In this document: positions 36,370 to 46,083 of the stretch, piece after piece | How positions within the stretch are numbered: the stretch's first letter is position 1 | How the letters are laid out: each line of letters opens with the position of its first letter | Assembly: GCF_020731355.1 (NCBI RefSeq) | Contig: NZ_JAJFZK010000004.1 | Location: forward strand, 124,001-188,000 | From: Bacillus sp. REN16 | GTDB taxonomy: Bacteria; Bacillota; Bacilli; Bacillales; Bacillaceae_L | Length of the DNA stretch: 64,000 nt | Reading direction: 5' to 3' | Program-made: the position numbers and the translations under genes | Notes under the pieces: generated by a model | What the model saw: only the letters and a program-made list of their open reading frames with translations | Database searches by the model: none | What the model was told of the DNA's origin: nothing

Positions 36370-36995
36370 TTGCCTGGAAATGAATCTAGCTAGTTATTAG
36401 AAAAACTTACATTAACCATGAGGATTAGGTCCTGATTTTTCTTAAAAAGAGTCTTGTTGGCGGGGGTCTTTACCTATTATTAGAAATAAAAGGTAAGGAA
36501 TAATTTACCAAAACGGGCTTGCTCTTATAATTATTGAAAATGATGTAAGGAAAAAATAATCATTTTTTAATAATAAATATTGAACTTGTAACAATTATGC
36601 TATTCTACCTAGAAAAAGTTTTGTGGGAATTACGCGTGAATAATATAGGTAAAACCTCATTTTCTTTGAATAACCCCTATAAAAATAAACTTCTACCGAA
36701 TATATATTACTTCGTTCTAACCTCCTAGTTTGCATTTTACAAAATAGGTAAAAATTACCAAATTCCTAATATTCAAAATATTATCCTGTTTTTCGACACT
36801 TTTTCCACTTTTAAATAGCTACTACATTTAATGTATACCTGTTCATCTACATAATGCGGTTTCTACTGGAAAATCGCAATTTCGATCTAGAGAAAAATGG
36901 GGGGACTTTAACAACCCAAAGCATTCGAAAGGACAGGAATTCAAGAAAAGGAGGTTGCTTACGTAATTACAAAAAATTATAAGGGAGGAAACCTG
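36370..36995 (+). other. 626-base AT-rich gene-free leader of the subtilase gene
   Basis: No open frame with an SD, no tRNA-like or T-box structure. A small inverted repeat GGTAA/TTACC lies near 36747. There are several A/T tracts but no convincing -35/-10 pair. Two SD-like sequences, AAAAGGAGG near 36950 and AAGGGAGG near 36985, occur before the ATG; only the second is correctly spaced. Confidence 0.5.
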
Positions 36996-39900
36996 ATGAG
37001 GAGGAACGGGAAACGTAGGTTAACGAAGGTAGCAAGTGTGTTAATGTGTGCGCTTTTACTCGTGCCTGGTGTTACGTTGGAGGCATCTGCACAAACAAAG
37101 GATTCTTCAACATCCTATCTGGGAAGTAAAAAAGGGGTAGCTTCAACTAAAATTTCGAAGAGCTTGCAGGACCAGTATGCGAATGAAAAAATGGTTACAT
37201 TTCTTGTTAAATTCAAGGAACAAGTGGATTCAAAGGCAGTAGCAAATGAAGCGGCTAAAAAAGCTAGTTTACAAAAAGCTACGGCAGCAAACACGAAATC
37301 CATTAAGCGAAATGCTATCGTTTCAGAACTTCGAACAACTGCAATCGAAACACAAGGCAATATTAAGGAATACCTTGAAAAAGAAGAAGCGGCAGGAAAT
37401 GCAAAAGATATAAAATCCTTCTTCATCGTGAACGGAATGGGGGTTACTGCGACTAAGGAAGTAATGGAAAAAATCGCTTCATTCCCTGAGGTTGAAAAGG
37501 TGTTACCAAATGAAATTCGTCAATTGCATGCACCTGTTAAAGCGGAGAAGTCAGTGGCTGTAGAGTCAAAGGCAAGCCCACAAAACATTGAGTGGAATAT
37601 TGATCGTGTTGCTGCTCCACAAGTATGGGAAATGGGAATTGATGGTTCAGGAACAGTAGTTGCGAGTATTGATACGGGTGTTCAATGGAACCATCCGGCA
37701 CTTGTGGAACAGTACCGAGGCTATAATCCTGCAAGTCCTACTAATCCGAACCATCAATATAGCTGGTTTGATGCAACGGCTGGCCAATCTGCACCATATG
37801 ATGATATTGGCCACGGAACGCATGTTACAGGTACCATGGTTGGGGCTGAACCAAATGGAGGGAACCAAATTGGGGTTGCTCCAGGTGCGAAGTGGATTGC
37901 TGTAAAGGCATTTACATCTGCTGGTGGATCAGATTTGGATCTTCTAGAAGCTGGAGAGTGGATTATTGCTCCAGGAGGTAATCCAGATATGGCGCCAGAC
38001 GTTGTCAACAACTCATGGGGTGGCGGACCAGGATTAGATGAATGGTATCGTCCAATGGTTCAAAACTGGAGAGCCGCTGATATTTTCCCGGAGTTTTCAG
38101 CTGGTAATACAACATTAACTAATCCTGGTGGCCCTGGGTCAATTGCTAATCCAGCGAATTACCCAGAATCTTTCGCAACAGGAGCAACGGATATCAATGA
38201 TCGTTTGGGAAGCTTTTCGTTACAAGGCCCATCACCATATCCAGGCGATATGAAACCGGATATTTCAGCACCGGGAGTGAATATTCGGTCATCAGTACCA
38301 GGGAGCGGCTATGAAGGAGGATGGAATGGAACTTCAATGGCTGGACCTCATATTTCCGCAGTTGTAGCCTTATTAAAACAAGCAAATGCATCATTAACAA
38401 TTGAACAAATTGAAGAAATTATCACAACAACTGCAACTCCTTTAACGGACGGTACATTTCCGGAATCACCAAACTTTGGTTACGGTTATGGATTGGTAAA
38501 CGCATATTTAGCTGTATCCTCTGTTGCTTCCGGGCTGGGAAAAATTAAAGGTCAGGTTGCAAAAGATGGTGTAGATGATGCAGCTCCAACATTTGAGCAC
38601 ACTGCACCGGGTGAAACATATGCAGGTATGGATTTACCACTAAGTATTTCTGTTAAAGACAATGTAAGTATTACATCGGTAGTGCTTCAATATGAAAATG
38701 AAGCTGGCGACTGGACAAATGTAGCCACTACTCAAACATCCGGTACTTACAATGAAGGAGCATACGAGGCAGTCATTCCAGGGCAAGAAATATCGGTGCC
38801 AACTGTTTCATATCGTTGGAAAATTGTTGATTTTGGTCAAAACGATATAACAACAGATGTTTATGAAGTTTCTGTAGAACCGGGAATTTCAGTTGGTTAT
38901 TCCCAAGACTTTGAATCTGCTCCAATCGGTTGGTTCTCTTTTGGCGCCGAGGACACATGGCAATGGGGTGCTCCAACAAGTGGTCCAAATGGTGCTTACT
39001 CAGGAGAGAACGTTTATGCTACCAATTTAGCAGGAACGTATAATAGTCGAGCGAATATGACGCTTGTAATGCCTCCAATTGATTTACCAGCAGAGGGTGC
39101 TGCATACCTGCAATACATGAATTGGTATAATCTTGAACGTAACTGGGATTTTGGTCATGTGTTTGTTTCGACCGATATGGAGAACTGGACGCAGCTGCGA
39201 CGTATCACGGATGTTTCTTCAGGCTGGCAGTCTGCGCAAGTTGATTTATCGGAGTATGCAGGTCAAAGAATATATATTGGATTTAACGTAACAACAGATG
39301 GAAGTGTAGTTCGTGATGGATGGTATATTGATGATGTTCGTCTATCAGATGAGCCATTGACAGAAGGAAGTAAAGCCAAATTAGGAGTTATGCCAACTAA
39401 AGGTGATGACTCTGTTGCTCTTAAAGAAGGGGAAAAAGTAGACCCAGCAAAAATTAAGCCAGAGGGTTCACAACATGACATGAAGGAAGTCGATGTTGAT
39501 AAAGTTAACCCGCAAGCATTACCATTATACGCTCAAGTAAGTGTTATTGAATCCGGCAGATCTGTTACGACTAATCCTGCAAACGGTGCATTTGAATTAA
39601 TCCATGGAACAGGAGACTTTACAGTTGTTGCTGAAAGCTATGGATATCACCCGGCACAACAAACGGTAACAGTTGAAGCTGATGGTGAGGCCGTAGCAAA
39701 CTTTGTCTTAGAAGAAAAAGCAAAAGGGACGATCTCAGGAACGGTAACAAATGCTGCAACTGGTGAACCAGTTTCAGGTGCAACTATGTTACTTGTAGAA
39801 GATGCTAACGTAGCTCCTGTTGAGACAGATGAAAATGGTCAATATTCACTAACTGCTTATGAAGGTACCTATACTGTTCGAGTAATGGCACCTTCTTATT

Positions 39901-41408
39901 ACAGTGAATCATTTGAAGTTGTCCTTGAAGGAGACGGAACCTTAGAACAAAACGTTGAATTAAGGCCATTCATCGGATACCCTGGGGAAATTGGGTATGA
40001 TGACGGTACTGCGGAAAATGCTCGTGCATTCTATGATGCTGGAAATGGCTGGGCTGTGAAAATGTCTTTACCTGAGGGTCACGATACAGCACTTGTGACA
40101 GGTGGACTCTTCCGTTTCTGGGATACTTCTTGGCCGACCCCTGGAGGTACAAATTTCAAAGTAGAAGTATGGGATGCAACGGGAACAGACGGTGCTCCAG
40201 GTAAGAAACTAGCAGGACCAATTGACGTAACAGCCCTTCGAACAGGTGAATGGACAAATATTGACCTTGCTGCTGAAGGAATCATTGTAGAAGGAGACTT
40301 CTATATGGTATACATTCAAGCAGATCCGAATCCTAATGCTCCTGGACTTGGAACTGACGAAGACGGTGAATTTTCAGGGCGCAGCTGGCAGTTTGTTGGT
40401 GGCGGATGGTCATTAGCACCTGAAGAAGAAGGCAACTATATGATTCGGGCTACTGTCAATTATGAAGTAACAGCGCCTACTATTACTTCACCAGCCACAG
40501 GATTATTTACAAATGAAACCACCGTAACAGTTGAAGGAAAGGCTGCCCCTACAACAACTGTTCACGTCCTAAATAATGGTGAGGAAGTAGCGACAACTGC
40601 TGCAACTGCTGAAGGGACGTATTCAGTGGACATTGACTTACAGGTTGGTGAAAACTCATTAACAGCTAAGGCATCAACTGATACTGGTGTTACGGACGAA
40701 TCCGAAGCCGTTGTAGTAGTACTTGATCAAACAGCACCGGAACTTGCCATAACTAGTCCGGAAGATGGCTTTAAGACAAATAAAGAAGCGATTACTGTAA
40801 CAGGAACTGTACATGACGAGAATATCGACACTGTTACTGTTAACGGTGAGAGTGCGACGATTACAGATGGCAGCTTTACAAAGCGGATTCTTGTTGAAAA
40901 TGGTGAAAATAAGATTGAAGCAGTCGCCACTGACAAAGCAGGGAATTCGACTAATCACCAGATTACTGTATTTGCTAAATTTGGTGAGATAACAATAGCT
41001 GATCTAAAACCTACTGAAGATGTTCATTTGCAATCAGGCGAAAGTGTGAAGATTGAATTCACAAGTGACCCAGGATTGAATGCAACCTACGCGATACGCT
41101 TACCGTTAACAAATACAGCAGGTCTTAGCAATGTGACTGAACTTCCATTGCAAGAAGTTTCGGCGGGTGTCTATGAAGGATACTGGACAGCAGTATCTAG
41201 TGTAGTTGCGGATGGTGCTGAAATTGAGGTGATTGTAAGAGACGAGTACGGTAACGAAGCTAGACAATTAGCAACAGGTAAGCTAATCATCAACGTGCAA
41301 GAAGATGATGGCAAGCCTGGAAAAGGTAAACCGGGCAAACCAGGTAAGCCGGATAAACCAGGAAAGCCAGAAAAACCAGGTAAACCGGATAAGCCAGGAA
41401 AGAATTAA
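36996..41408 (+). CDS. bpr: Secreted subtilisin-like protease, bacillopeptidase F-like
   Basis: 1470 residues. Signal peptide with cleavage expected after ASA at 32; an inhibitor I9-type propeptide (about 55-175); S8 domain with Asp226 (SIDTGVQWNHPAL), His273 (GHGTHVTGT) and Ser447 (NGTSMAGPH). Then a region with QDFESAPIGWFSFG and WYIDDVRLS as in immune-inhibitor-A/MAM-like beta domains, a carboxypeptidase-regulatory-like unit (GTISGTVTNAATGEPVSGATM), two Ig-like repeats (from VTVEGKAAPTTTVHVLNN and VTGTVHDENIDTVTVNG), and a Gly-Lys-Pro repeat tail. Architecture matches B. subtilis Bpr, which lies by ftsZ there. No LPXTG or S-layer anchor. Confidence 0.9.
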   Translation: MRRNGKRRLTKVASVLMCALLLVPGVTLEASAQTKDSSTSYLGSKKGVASTKISKSLQDQYANEKMVTFLVKFKEQVDSKAVANEAAKKASLQKATAANTKSIKRNAIVSELRTTAIETQGNIKEYLEKEEAAGNAKDIKSFFIVNGMGVTATKEVMEKIASFPEVEKVLPNEIRQLHAPVKAEKSVAVESKASPQNIEWNIDRVAAPQVWEMGIDGSGTVVASIDTGVQWNHPALVEQYRGYNPASPTNPNHQYSWFDATAGQSAPYDDIGHGTHVTGTMVGAEPNGGNQIGVAPGAKWIAVKAFTSAGGSDLDLLEAGEWIIAPGGNPDMAPDVVNNSWGGGPGLDEWYRPMVQNWRAADIFPEFSAGNTTLTNPGGPGSIANPANYPESFATGATDINDRLGSFSLQGPSPYPGDMKPDISAPGVNIRSSVPGSGYEGGWNGTSMAGPHISAVVALLKQANASLTIEQIEEIITTTATPLTDGTFPESPNFGYGYGLVNAYLAVSSVASGLGKIKGQVAKDGVDDAAPTFEHTAPGETYAGMDLPLSISVKDNVSITSVVLQYENEAGDWTNVATTQTSGTYNEGAYEAVIPGQEISVPTVSYRWKIVDFGQNDITTDVYEVSVEPGISVGYSQDFESAPIGWFSFGAEDTWQWGAPTSGPNGAYSGENVYATNLAGTYNSRANMTLVMPPIDLPAEGAAYLQYMNWYNLERNWDFGHVFVSTDMENWTQLRRITDVSSGWQSAQVDLSEYAGQRIYIGFNVTTDGSVVRDGWYIDDVRLSDEPLTEGSKAKLGVMPTKGDDSVALKEGEKVDPAKIKPEGSQHDMKEVDVDKVNPQALPLYAQVSVIESGRSVTTNPANGAFELIHGTGDFTVVAESYGYHPAQQTVTVEADGEAVANFVLEEKAKGTISGTVTNAATGEPVSGATMLLVEDANVAPVETDENGQYSLTAYEGTYTVRVMAPSYYSESFEVVLEGDGTLEQNVELRPFIGYPGEIGYDDGTAENARAFYDAGNGWAVKMSLPEGHDTALVTGGLFRFWDTSWPTPGGTNFKVEVWDATGTDGAPGKKLAGPIDVTALRTGEWTNIDLAAEGIIVEGDFYMVYIQADPNPNAPGLGTDEDGEFSGRSWQFVGGGWSLAPEEEGNYMIRATVNYEVTAPTITSPATGLFTNETTVTVEGKAAPTTTVHVLNNGEEVATTAATAEGTYSVDIDLQVGENSLTAKASTDTGVTDESEAVVVVLDQTAPELAITSPEDGFKTNKEAITVTGTVHDENIDTVTVNGESATITDGSFTKRILVENGENKIEAVATDKAGNSTNHQITVFAKFGEITIADLKPTEDVHLQSGESVKIEFTSDPGLNATYAIRLPLTNTAGLSNVTELPLQEVSAGVYEGYWTAVSSVVADGAEIEVIVRDEYGNEARQLATGKLIINVQEDDGKPGKGKPGKPGKPDKPGKPEKPGKPDKPGKN

Positions 41409-41427
41409 TCAAAAATAATGGAGCAGG

Positions 41428-41460
41428 AAGAAGGGTGGGAAATCTCATCCTTCTTTTTTA
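41428..41460 (+). terminator. Terminator of the subtilase gene
   Basis: AGAAGGGTGGGA/CTCATCCTTCT hairpin followed by TTTTTT. Confidence 0.85.
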
Positions 41461-41616
41461 GTGATTTTTAGAAGTTGTCCCCACATCCACATACAGGTTG
41501 ACCGTTCATAGTAATGAAGCTTAAATTTGCTAGATAAAAAGGTTCAATCTGTCATAACCAAGGTCCATCAATCATAAACTTGTACAAATAATATGGACAA
41601 GGAATGATGTGAAAAT

Positions 41617-42396
41617 ATGAGTAATCGAGCAAACGAAATTAGACGGCGGATTGAAAAGAGAAAACGTGCGAGATACTCCACCTCAGGTTCCCCTAAAAAA
41701 GCCGCTCCTCCCTTTTTAGCTAGTGATGAGGAACGATACGGAGGCAGTACATACACATCCATTGATGGTGGAGGGCCAGGTGAAGGAGGGCATCCTCTGT
41801 TTCGAAAGGAAGTTTTTCTTTTTAAAGTGTTACTTTCGGCTATTCTTGTTTTATCGATCGGCATTGTATTTAAAAATCAATCTCCGACATTTGAAAAAGT
41901 TCGGCATTACGTATCGAGCACGATGGAAACGGAATTTCAATTTGCTGCCGTAACTGAATGGTATACAGATACGTTTGGCAGTCCGCTTGCATTGATCCCT
42001 ATTAATCAAAATAAAGAAAAAGTTGATACCCCGGCTCCTGGTAAATACGCAATTCCAGCAGTGGGTAAAGTGACTGAAACCTTTGAAGCTAATGGCCAAG
42101 GAATTATTGTTGAAACGGATAGTAAAGTAGTAGAAGCAATGAATGCGGGAAAAGTGATTGACTTGGCAGTTAAAGGTGATCTTGGTAAAACCGTTGTGAT
42201 CCAGCATAGTGATGGCTCTGAAACTTGGTATGGGAATTTAGGTACTGTTGATGTCATGCTATATGATTATGTGGAAACTGGCCAAGAAGTCGGAAAGGTT
42301 CAGGAACCAGAAGGTGACAGCAAAGGAACGTATTATTTTGCAATTAAGCAAGGTGAAACATTTATTGATCCGATACAGGTGATAAAATTTGAATAA
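41617..42396 (+). CDS. spoIVFA: Stage IV sporulation protein FA
   Basis: 259 residues: basic N-terminus RRRIEKRKRARY, Gly/Pro-rich stretch, one TM helix (LFKVLLSAILVLSIGIVF about 76-93), then a degenerate M23/LytM domain (GKYAIPAVGKVTETFEANGQGI, KTVVIQHSDGSETWYGNL) without catalytic His set. It scaffolds and restrains SpoIVFB in the outer forespore membrane and is cleaved by SpoIVB. It overlaps spoIVFB by 8 bases. Confidence 0.95.
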   Translation: MSNRANEIRRRIEKRKRARYSTSGSPKKAAPPFLASDEERYGGSTYTSIDGGGPGEGGHPLFRKEVFLFKVLLSAILVLSIGIVFKNQSPTFEKVRHYVSSTMETEFQFAAVTEWYTDTFGSPLALIPINQNKEKVDTPAPGKYAIPAVGKVTETFEANGQGIIVETDSKVVEAMNAGKVIDLAVKGDLGKTVVIQHSDGSETWYGNLGTVDVMLYDYVETGQEVGKVQEPEGDSKGTYYFAIKQGETFIDPIQVIKFE

Positions 42397-43255
42397 TTAT
42401 TTAAAACTTCTCAGAAAAATTGAAGTGCATCCTTTGCTTTGGCTCATCGTCGGAGTGGCGGTCATTACTGCCAACTTTAGAGAGCTATTGATGCTATTTA
42501 TTATCATATTGGTCCATGAAATGGGACATGCCGCATGTGCCCATTTTTTTTCATGGAGAATTAAAAAAATTCAACTCCTTCCATTTGGTGGAGTAGCGGA
42601 AATGGATGAGCACGGAAATCGTCCATTAAAGGAGGAACTCCTTGTTATATTAGCAGGACCCCTTCAACATATTTGGATGGTAGTCGTTGCATATTTGTTA
42701 ACAGCTGGTTCTGTTATTTCTGAAAAGACCTTTGATCTCTTTTTTTATCATAATGCTGTCATCTTTTTCTTTAATCTCCTTCCGATATGGCCGCTAGATG
42801 GAGGGAAACTTGTCTATTTATTTTTCTCTTATAGGCATTCCTTTTTTGAAGCTCATAAACGGATGCTAATAGTATCTACCCTGGTTACAATGATCATTTT
42901 AATTGTAATTCTAGTCTATGCACCTACTAATCTTAATCTTTGGGTCATTTTATCCTTCTTGATATTTTCAATTATTATGGAATGGAAGAAGCGTCATTAC
43001 GTCTTTATGAGGTTCTTATTGGAGCGTTATTATGGGAAGCAAGATACGTTTACGAAACTGAAGCCTTTGGTGGTGGATGAAACGGAGATGGTATATTCCG
43101 TTTTATCGATGTTTCAACGGGGATATAAGCATCCGATTGTGATCCAAAAGGATGGAGAAAACCAGCTGCCATTAGATGAGAATGAGCTTTTACATGCTTA
43201 TTTTAATGATAAAAAAATTACGCAACCGATTGGTGAGCTTCTCTACTTGTATTGA
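42389..43255 (+). CDS. spoIVFB: SpoIVFB intramembrane metalloprotease (pro-SigmaK processing)
   Basis: M50 site-2 protease of 288 residues. Zinc motif HEMGH at 43-47, third ligand in LPIWPLDGGKLVY (Asp near 137), six TM helices and a C-terminal CBS-like domain (SVLSMFQRGYKHPIVIQKDG) that senses ATP in B. subtilis. TTG start with AGGTGAT 6 bases before. It releases SigmaK in the mother cell; inhibitors SpoIVFA (adjacent) and BofA act on it. Confidence 0.96.
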   Translation: MNNYLKLLRKIEVHPLLWLIVGVAVITANFRELLMLFIIILVHEMGHAACAHFFSWRIKKIQLLPFGGVAEMDEHGNRPLKEELLVILAGPLQHIWMVVVAYLLTAGSVISEKTFDLFFYHNAVIFFFNLLPIWPLDGGKLVYLFFSYRHSFFEAHKRMLIVSTLVTMIILIVILVYAPTNLNLWVILSFLIFSIIMEWKKRHYVFMRFLLERYYGKQDTFTKLKPLVVDETEMVYSVLSMFQRGYKHPIVIQKDGENQLPLDENELLHAYFNDKKITQPIGELLYLY

Positions 43256-43316
43256 CGTTGCTAGATAGGTTACATTAAAAATAGAAAAGCGTAATGTCAA
43301 AGCGAGGATTAAGACT

Positions 43317-44786
43317 TTGAAAACAATAATTATGAATGTAAAAACAACTGAAAAGCGTGTAGCAGTAGTCGAGGGAAATAAAGTTGTTGAATTAAATATC
43401 CAACAACCTAAACATAAAGAAATCGTTGGAAATATTTATAAGGGGCGTGTGATTGATGTCCTTCCGGGGATGCAGGCGGCTTTTGTTGATATTGGCATAG
43501 GCAGGAACGGGTATATTGGACGAGAACAGCTTGCTGCCTACCATCTATCCCCCTCAAGTGATAAAGAAAAAAGCATATCGCATTTTGTTAGACAAGGTGA
43601 GGAAATCATTGTCCAGGTAATGAAAGAAGGGGCAGAGCGGAAAGGCCCTAAATTAACTGGTCTAATTGAATTTCCTGGAGCTTCCCTTGTCTATTTGCCG
43701 TTTGGCAACTATGTAGCGGTCTCAAGGAAAATGAAAGAAGAGGAAGAGAGGACTCGATGGCGCAGATTTGGACAAACATACCTTCAACACCAAGAGGGTT
43801 TAATCGTCCGAACCGCATGTGAAAATCAAGATGAAACAAGGATACTGAAAGAGCTTGAATTTGGACGAAGTCGTTACAAATCCCTCCAAGACCAACAAAA
43901 AGACCTCAAGCCGCCAAGCCTTCTAATTGATGCCAATACCCTTGTTGATAAAATCCTCCTTGAGCATCGGTTTGAAACAATTCAGGAAATTGTGATTGAT
44001 GATGCGGAAGAATTTCGTCAGTTAAAGGCACAATTAGGTGAAGAAAAGGTAAGCTTTTATCGCCGAAAAGAAAATATATTTTCCTACTATGGAATTGAGA
44101 AAGAAATTGAACGAGGTCTTAAGCAAATAGTGTGGCTTGACAATGGTGCCTACCTGATAATTGAACAAACGGAAGCTTTGACAATAATTGATGTAAATAC
44201 TGGTAAATTCCAAGGGAAAGAAAATTTGCGAGACACTGTATTGAAAACAAATATAGCTGCGGCAAAAGAAATTGCAAATCAACTAATGCTCCGTGATATT
44301 GGCGGGATTATCTTGATTGATTTTATCGACATGAAGCTTAATGATGAACGTCAAAAAGTGATCCAAGCTTTACGCCGGGGAGCGAAGGAAGACAGAAATC
44401 GGGTGACAATTCACGGATTTACCTCACTCGGTATTTTAGAAATTACTCGTAAGAAGACACGAAAGGATCTCTCCGCTATTTTACAGACAAATTGTCCAAC
44501 CTGTTTAGGAACCGGAAGGATTGATTCTGCTGAAACGGTTGTTTTTAAGCTCGAGCGGGAACTATGGGAGCATCAAGGAATGGACCATGATGCTGTCTGG
44601 ATTGAAGCGACTGAAGAAGTAATAACTATTTTCCTGGGAGAACAGAAGGAGCACAAAAAAAGATTAGAGGAAGCTTTGTCTATGAAAATCTACATAACTG
44701 AAGCAGTTTCATCACGACATGGTTACACGATTAGACAAATGGGCAGTGAAGCCGAAATAAAAGCAAGACTAAATCATTTATTGTAG
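43317..44786 (+). CDS. rng: Ribonuclease G/E family endoribonuclease
   Basis: 489 residues. S1-like RNA-binding region near 35-130 (GNIYKGRVIDVLPGMQAAFVD...), catalytic DNase-I-like region with LTIIDVNTGKF and GGIILIDFIDM carrying the metal-binding aspartates, and the zinc link CPTCLGTGRI near 395. The family cuts single-stranded AU-rich RNA. Absent from B. subtilis, but present at this spoIVFB-rplU position in several other Bacilli from memory. TTG start, SD AGCGAGGATTAAG. Confidence 0.93.
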   Translation: MKTIIMNVKTTEKRVAVVEGNKVVELNIQQPKHKEIVGNIYKGRVIDVLPGMQAAFVDIGIGRNGYIGREQLAAYHLSPSSDKEKSISHFVRQGEEIIVQVMKEGAERKGPKLTGLIEFPGASLVYLPFGNYVAVSRKMKEEEERTRWRRFGQTYLQHQEGLIVRTACENQDETRILKELEFGRSRYKSLQDQQKDLKPPSLLIDANTLVDKILLEHRFETIQEIVIDDAEEFRQLKAQLGEEKVSFYRRKENIFSYYGIEKEIERGLKQIVWLDNGAYLIIEQTEALTIIDVNTGKFQGKENLRDTVLKTNIAAAKEIANQLMLRDIGGIILIDFIDMKLNDERQKVIQALRRGAKEDRNRVTIHGFTSLGILEITRKKTRKDLSAILQTNCPTCLGTGRIDSAETVVFKLERELWEHQGMDHDAVWIEATEEVITIFLGEQKEHKKRLEEALSMKIYITEAVSSRHGYTIRQMGSEAEIKARLNHLL

Positions 44787-44806
44787 TTCAGTACTGATAA
44801 TTCATA

Positions 44807-44835
44807 TTGACTCCACTGTGTCTTTGTGATAATAT
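44807..44835 (+). promoter_or_regulatory. rplU operon promoter
   Basis: TTGACT, exactly 17 bases, TAATAT: a strong SigA promoter. Confidence 0.85.
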
Positions 44836-44850
44836 TTTCATGTTATTGTT

Positions 44851-44940
44851 TGTAGCACCCAATGCTACAACCGCACATTCCAGGTATGTAAGTTTCCAGT
44901 AATGGAGCGCCTGTGTAGTGGCGAGTCTTAGTCCAAATTA
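44851..44940 (+). ncRNA. L21 leader (ribosomal protein leader of rplU)
   Basis: The transcribed leader begins with a hairpin TGTAGCA/TGCTACA, followed by CCGCACATTCCAGGTATG and GGAGCGCCTGTGTAGTGGCG, which can form a second stem. Position and size match the Firmicute L21 leader, thought to give feedback control by L21. Assigned by context and structure, not by alignment. Confidence 0.7.
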
Positions 44941-44954
44941 TAGGAGGTGCAATT

Positions 44955-45263
44955 ATGTACGCAATTATTGAAACTGGCGGTAAGCAAATCAAAGTTCAAG
45001 AAGGCCAAGAAATCTATGTTGAAAAGCTTGACGTAGAACAAAGTGGAACAGTTACTTTTGACAAGGTTTTATTCGTAGGTGGCGACAACGTAAAAGTTGG
45101 CAGCCCAACTGTTGAAGGTGCAACTGTTACTGCTAAAGTTGAAAAACAAGGTCGCGCTAAGAAGATCATTGTTTTCAAATATAAGGCTAAAAAGAACTAC
45201 CGTAAAAAACAAGGTCATCGTCAACCTTACACTAAAGTTACAATCGAAAAAATCAACGCATAA
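44955..45263 (+). CDS. rplU: 50S ribosomal protein L21
   Basis: 102 residues; [18 protein letters not shown] at the N-terminus and the C-terminal [18 protein letters not shown] signature. SD TAGGAGGTG. Cotranscribed with prp and rpmA. Confidence 0.99.
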   Translation: MYAIIETGGKQIKVQEGQEIYVEKLDVEQSGTVTFDKVLFVGGDNVKVGSPTVEGATVTAKVEKQGRAKKIIVFKYKAKKNYRKKQGHRQPYTKVTIEKINA

Positions 45264-45274
45264 GGCTTTCTATC

Positions 45275-45601
45275 ATGATAAAGATAACTATTAACCGAAA
45301 TAGTTCTGGTAGAATCGACTCATTTACAATGAGTGGACATGCTGAATATGACGATTCTGGTAAGGATATCGTTTGTGCGGGTGCCTCAGCAGTTGCTTTT
45401 GGTACCATTAATTCCATATATGCTTTATGTAAAGTAGAGCCGATATTGGAGCAAGAAAAAAATGGATTCCTCCGCTGTCAGATTCCTCATCTTGAGGATG
45501 TGACAATAGAGGATAAGGTACAGCTTCTTTTAGAGGGAATGCTTGTATCACTCCAAACGATTGAACTTGATTATGGACAGTATATGAAAATTCAATCATA
45601 A
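45275..45601 (+). CDS. prp: Ribosomal-processing cysteine protease Prp
   Basis: 108 residues (ysxB of B. subtilis). His22 in SGHAEYDDSGKDIVCAGAS and Cys34 form the catalytic dyad. In Firmicutes Prp removes the N-terminal extension of L27; the substrate is encoded next, with the expected extension. The start overlaps no gene; 11 bases follow rplU. Confidence 0.95.
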   Translation: MIKITINRNSSGRIDSFTMSGHAEYDDSGKDIVCAGASAVAFGTINSIYALCKVEPILEQEKNGFLRCQIPHLEDVTIEDKVQLLLEGMLVSLQTIELDYGQYMKIQS

Positions 45602-45630
45602 AAACTTTATTATATAGGCGGTGAAATATA

Positions 45631-45924
45631 ATGTTCGTAAGATTAGACTTGCAATTCTTCGCTTCTAAAAAAGGAGTAGGTAGTACTAAGAACGGTCGTG
45701 ATTCAATCGCGAAGCGTCTTGGTGCAAAACGTGCTGATGGTCAATTTGTTTCTGGTGGATCCATTTTATACCGTCAACGCGGTACTAAAATCTACCCTGG
45801 AGTAAACGTTGGCCGTGGTGGTGACGACACTCTATACGCAAAAGTTGACGGAGTTGTTAAATTTGAGCGTTTAGGCCGTGACCGCAAACAAGTAAGTGTA
45901 TACCCAGCTGCGCAAGAAGCGTAA
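45631..45924 (+). CDS. rpmA: 50S ribosomal protein L27 with cleavable N-terminal extension
   Basis: 97 residues. [10 protein letters not shown] precedes [20 protein letters not shown] is the Prp cleavage site. The exposed N-terminus reaches the peptidyl-transferase centre. SD GGCGGTGAAAT. Confidence 0.99.
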   Translation: MFVRLDLQFFASKKGVGSTKNGRDSIAKRLGAKRADGQFVSGGSILYRQRGTKIYPGVNVGRGGDDTLYAKVDGVVKFERLGRDRKQVSVYPAAQEA

Positions 45925-45931
45925 TCGTAAT

Positions 45932-45967
45932 AAAACTCTAACCACATGGTTAGAGTTTTATTTTTTA
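45932..45967 (+). terminator. Terminator of rplU-prp-rpmA
   Basis: 13-base stem AAAACTCTAACCA/TGGTTAGAGTTTT followed by ATTTTTTATT. Confidence 0.9.
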
Positions 45968-46083
45968 TTGGGAATCGTACGATTAGAATGTAGTGTTATT
46001 TTTCAAAGTTTGATATAATTTTTAGACAAGATTGAATTCATTCATGTTGTCCTTGGCGGCATTTGAATTTTAGGGGAAATGTT

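Noticed and set aside
36580-36610. Promoter TTGAAC...TATTCT in the protease leader
   Set aside because: Spacer of 15 bases and a poor -10; not convincing in AT-rich DNA.
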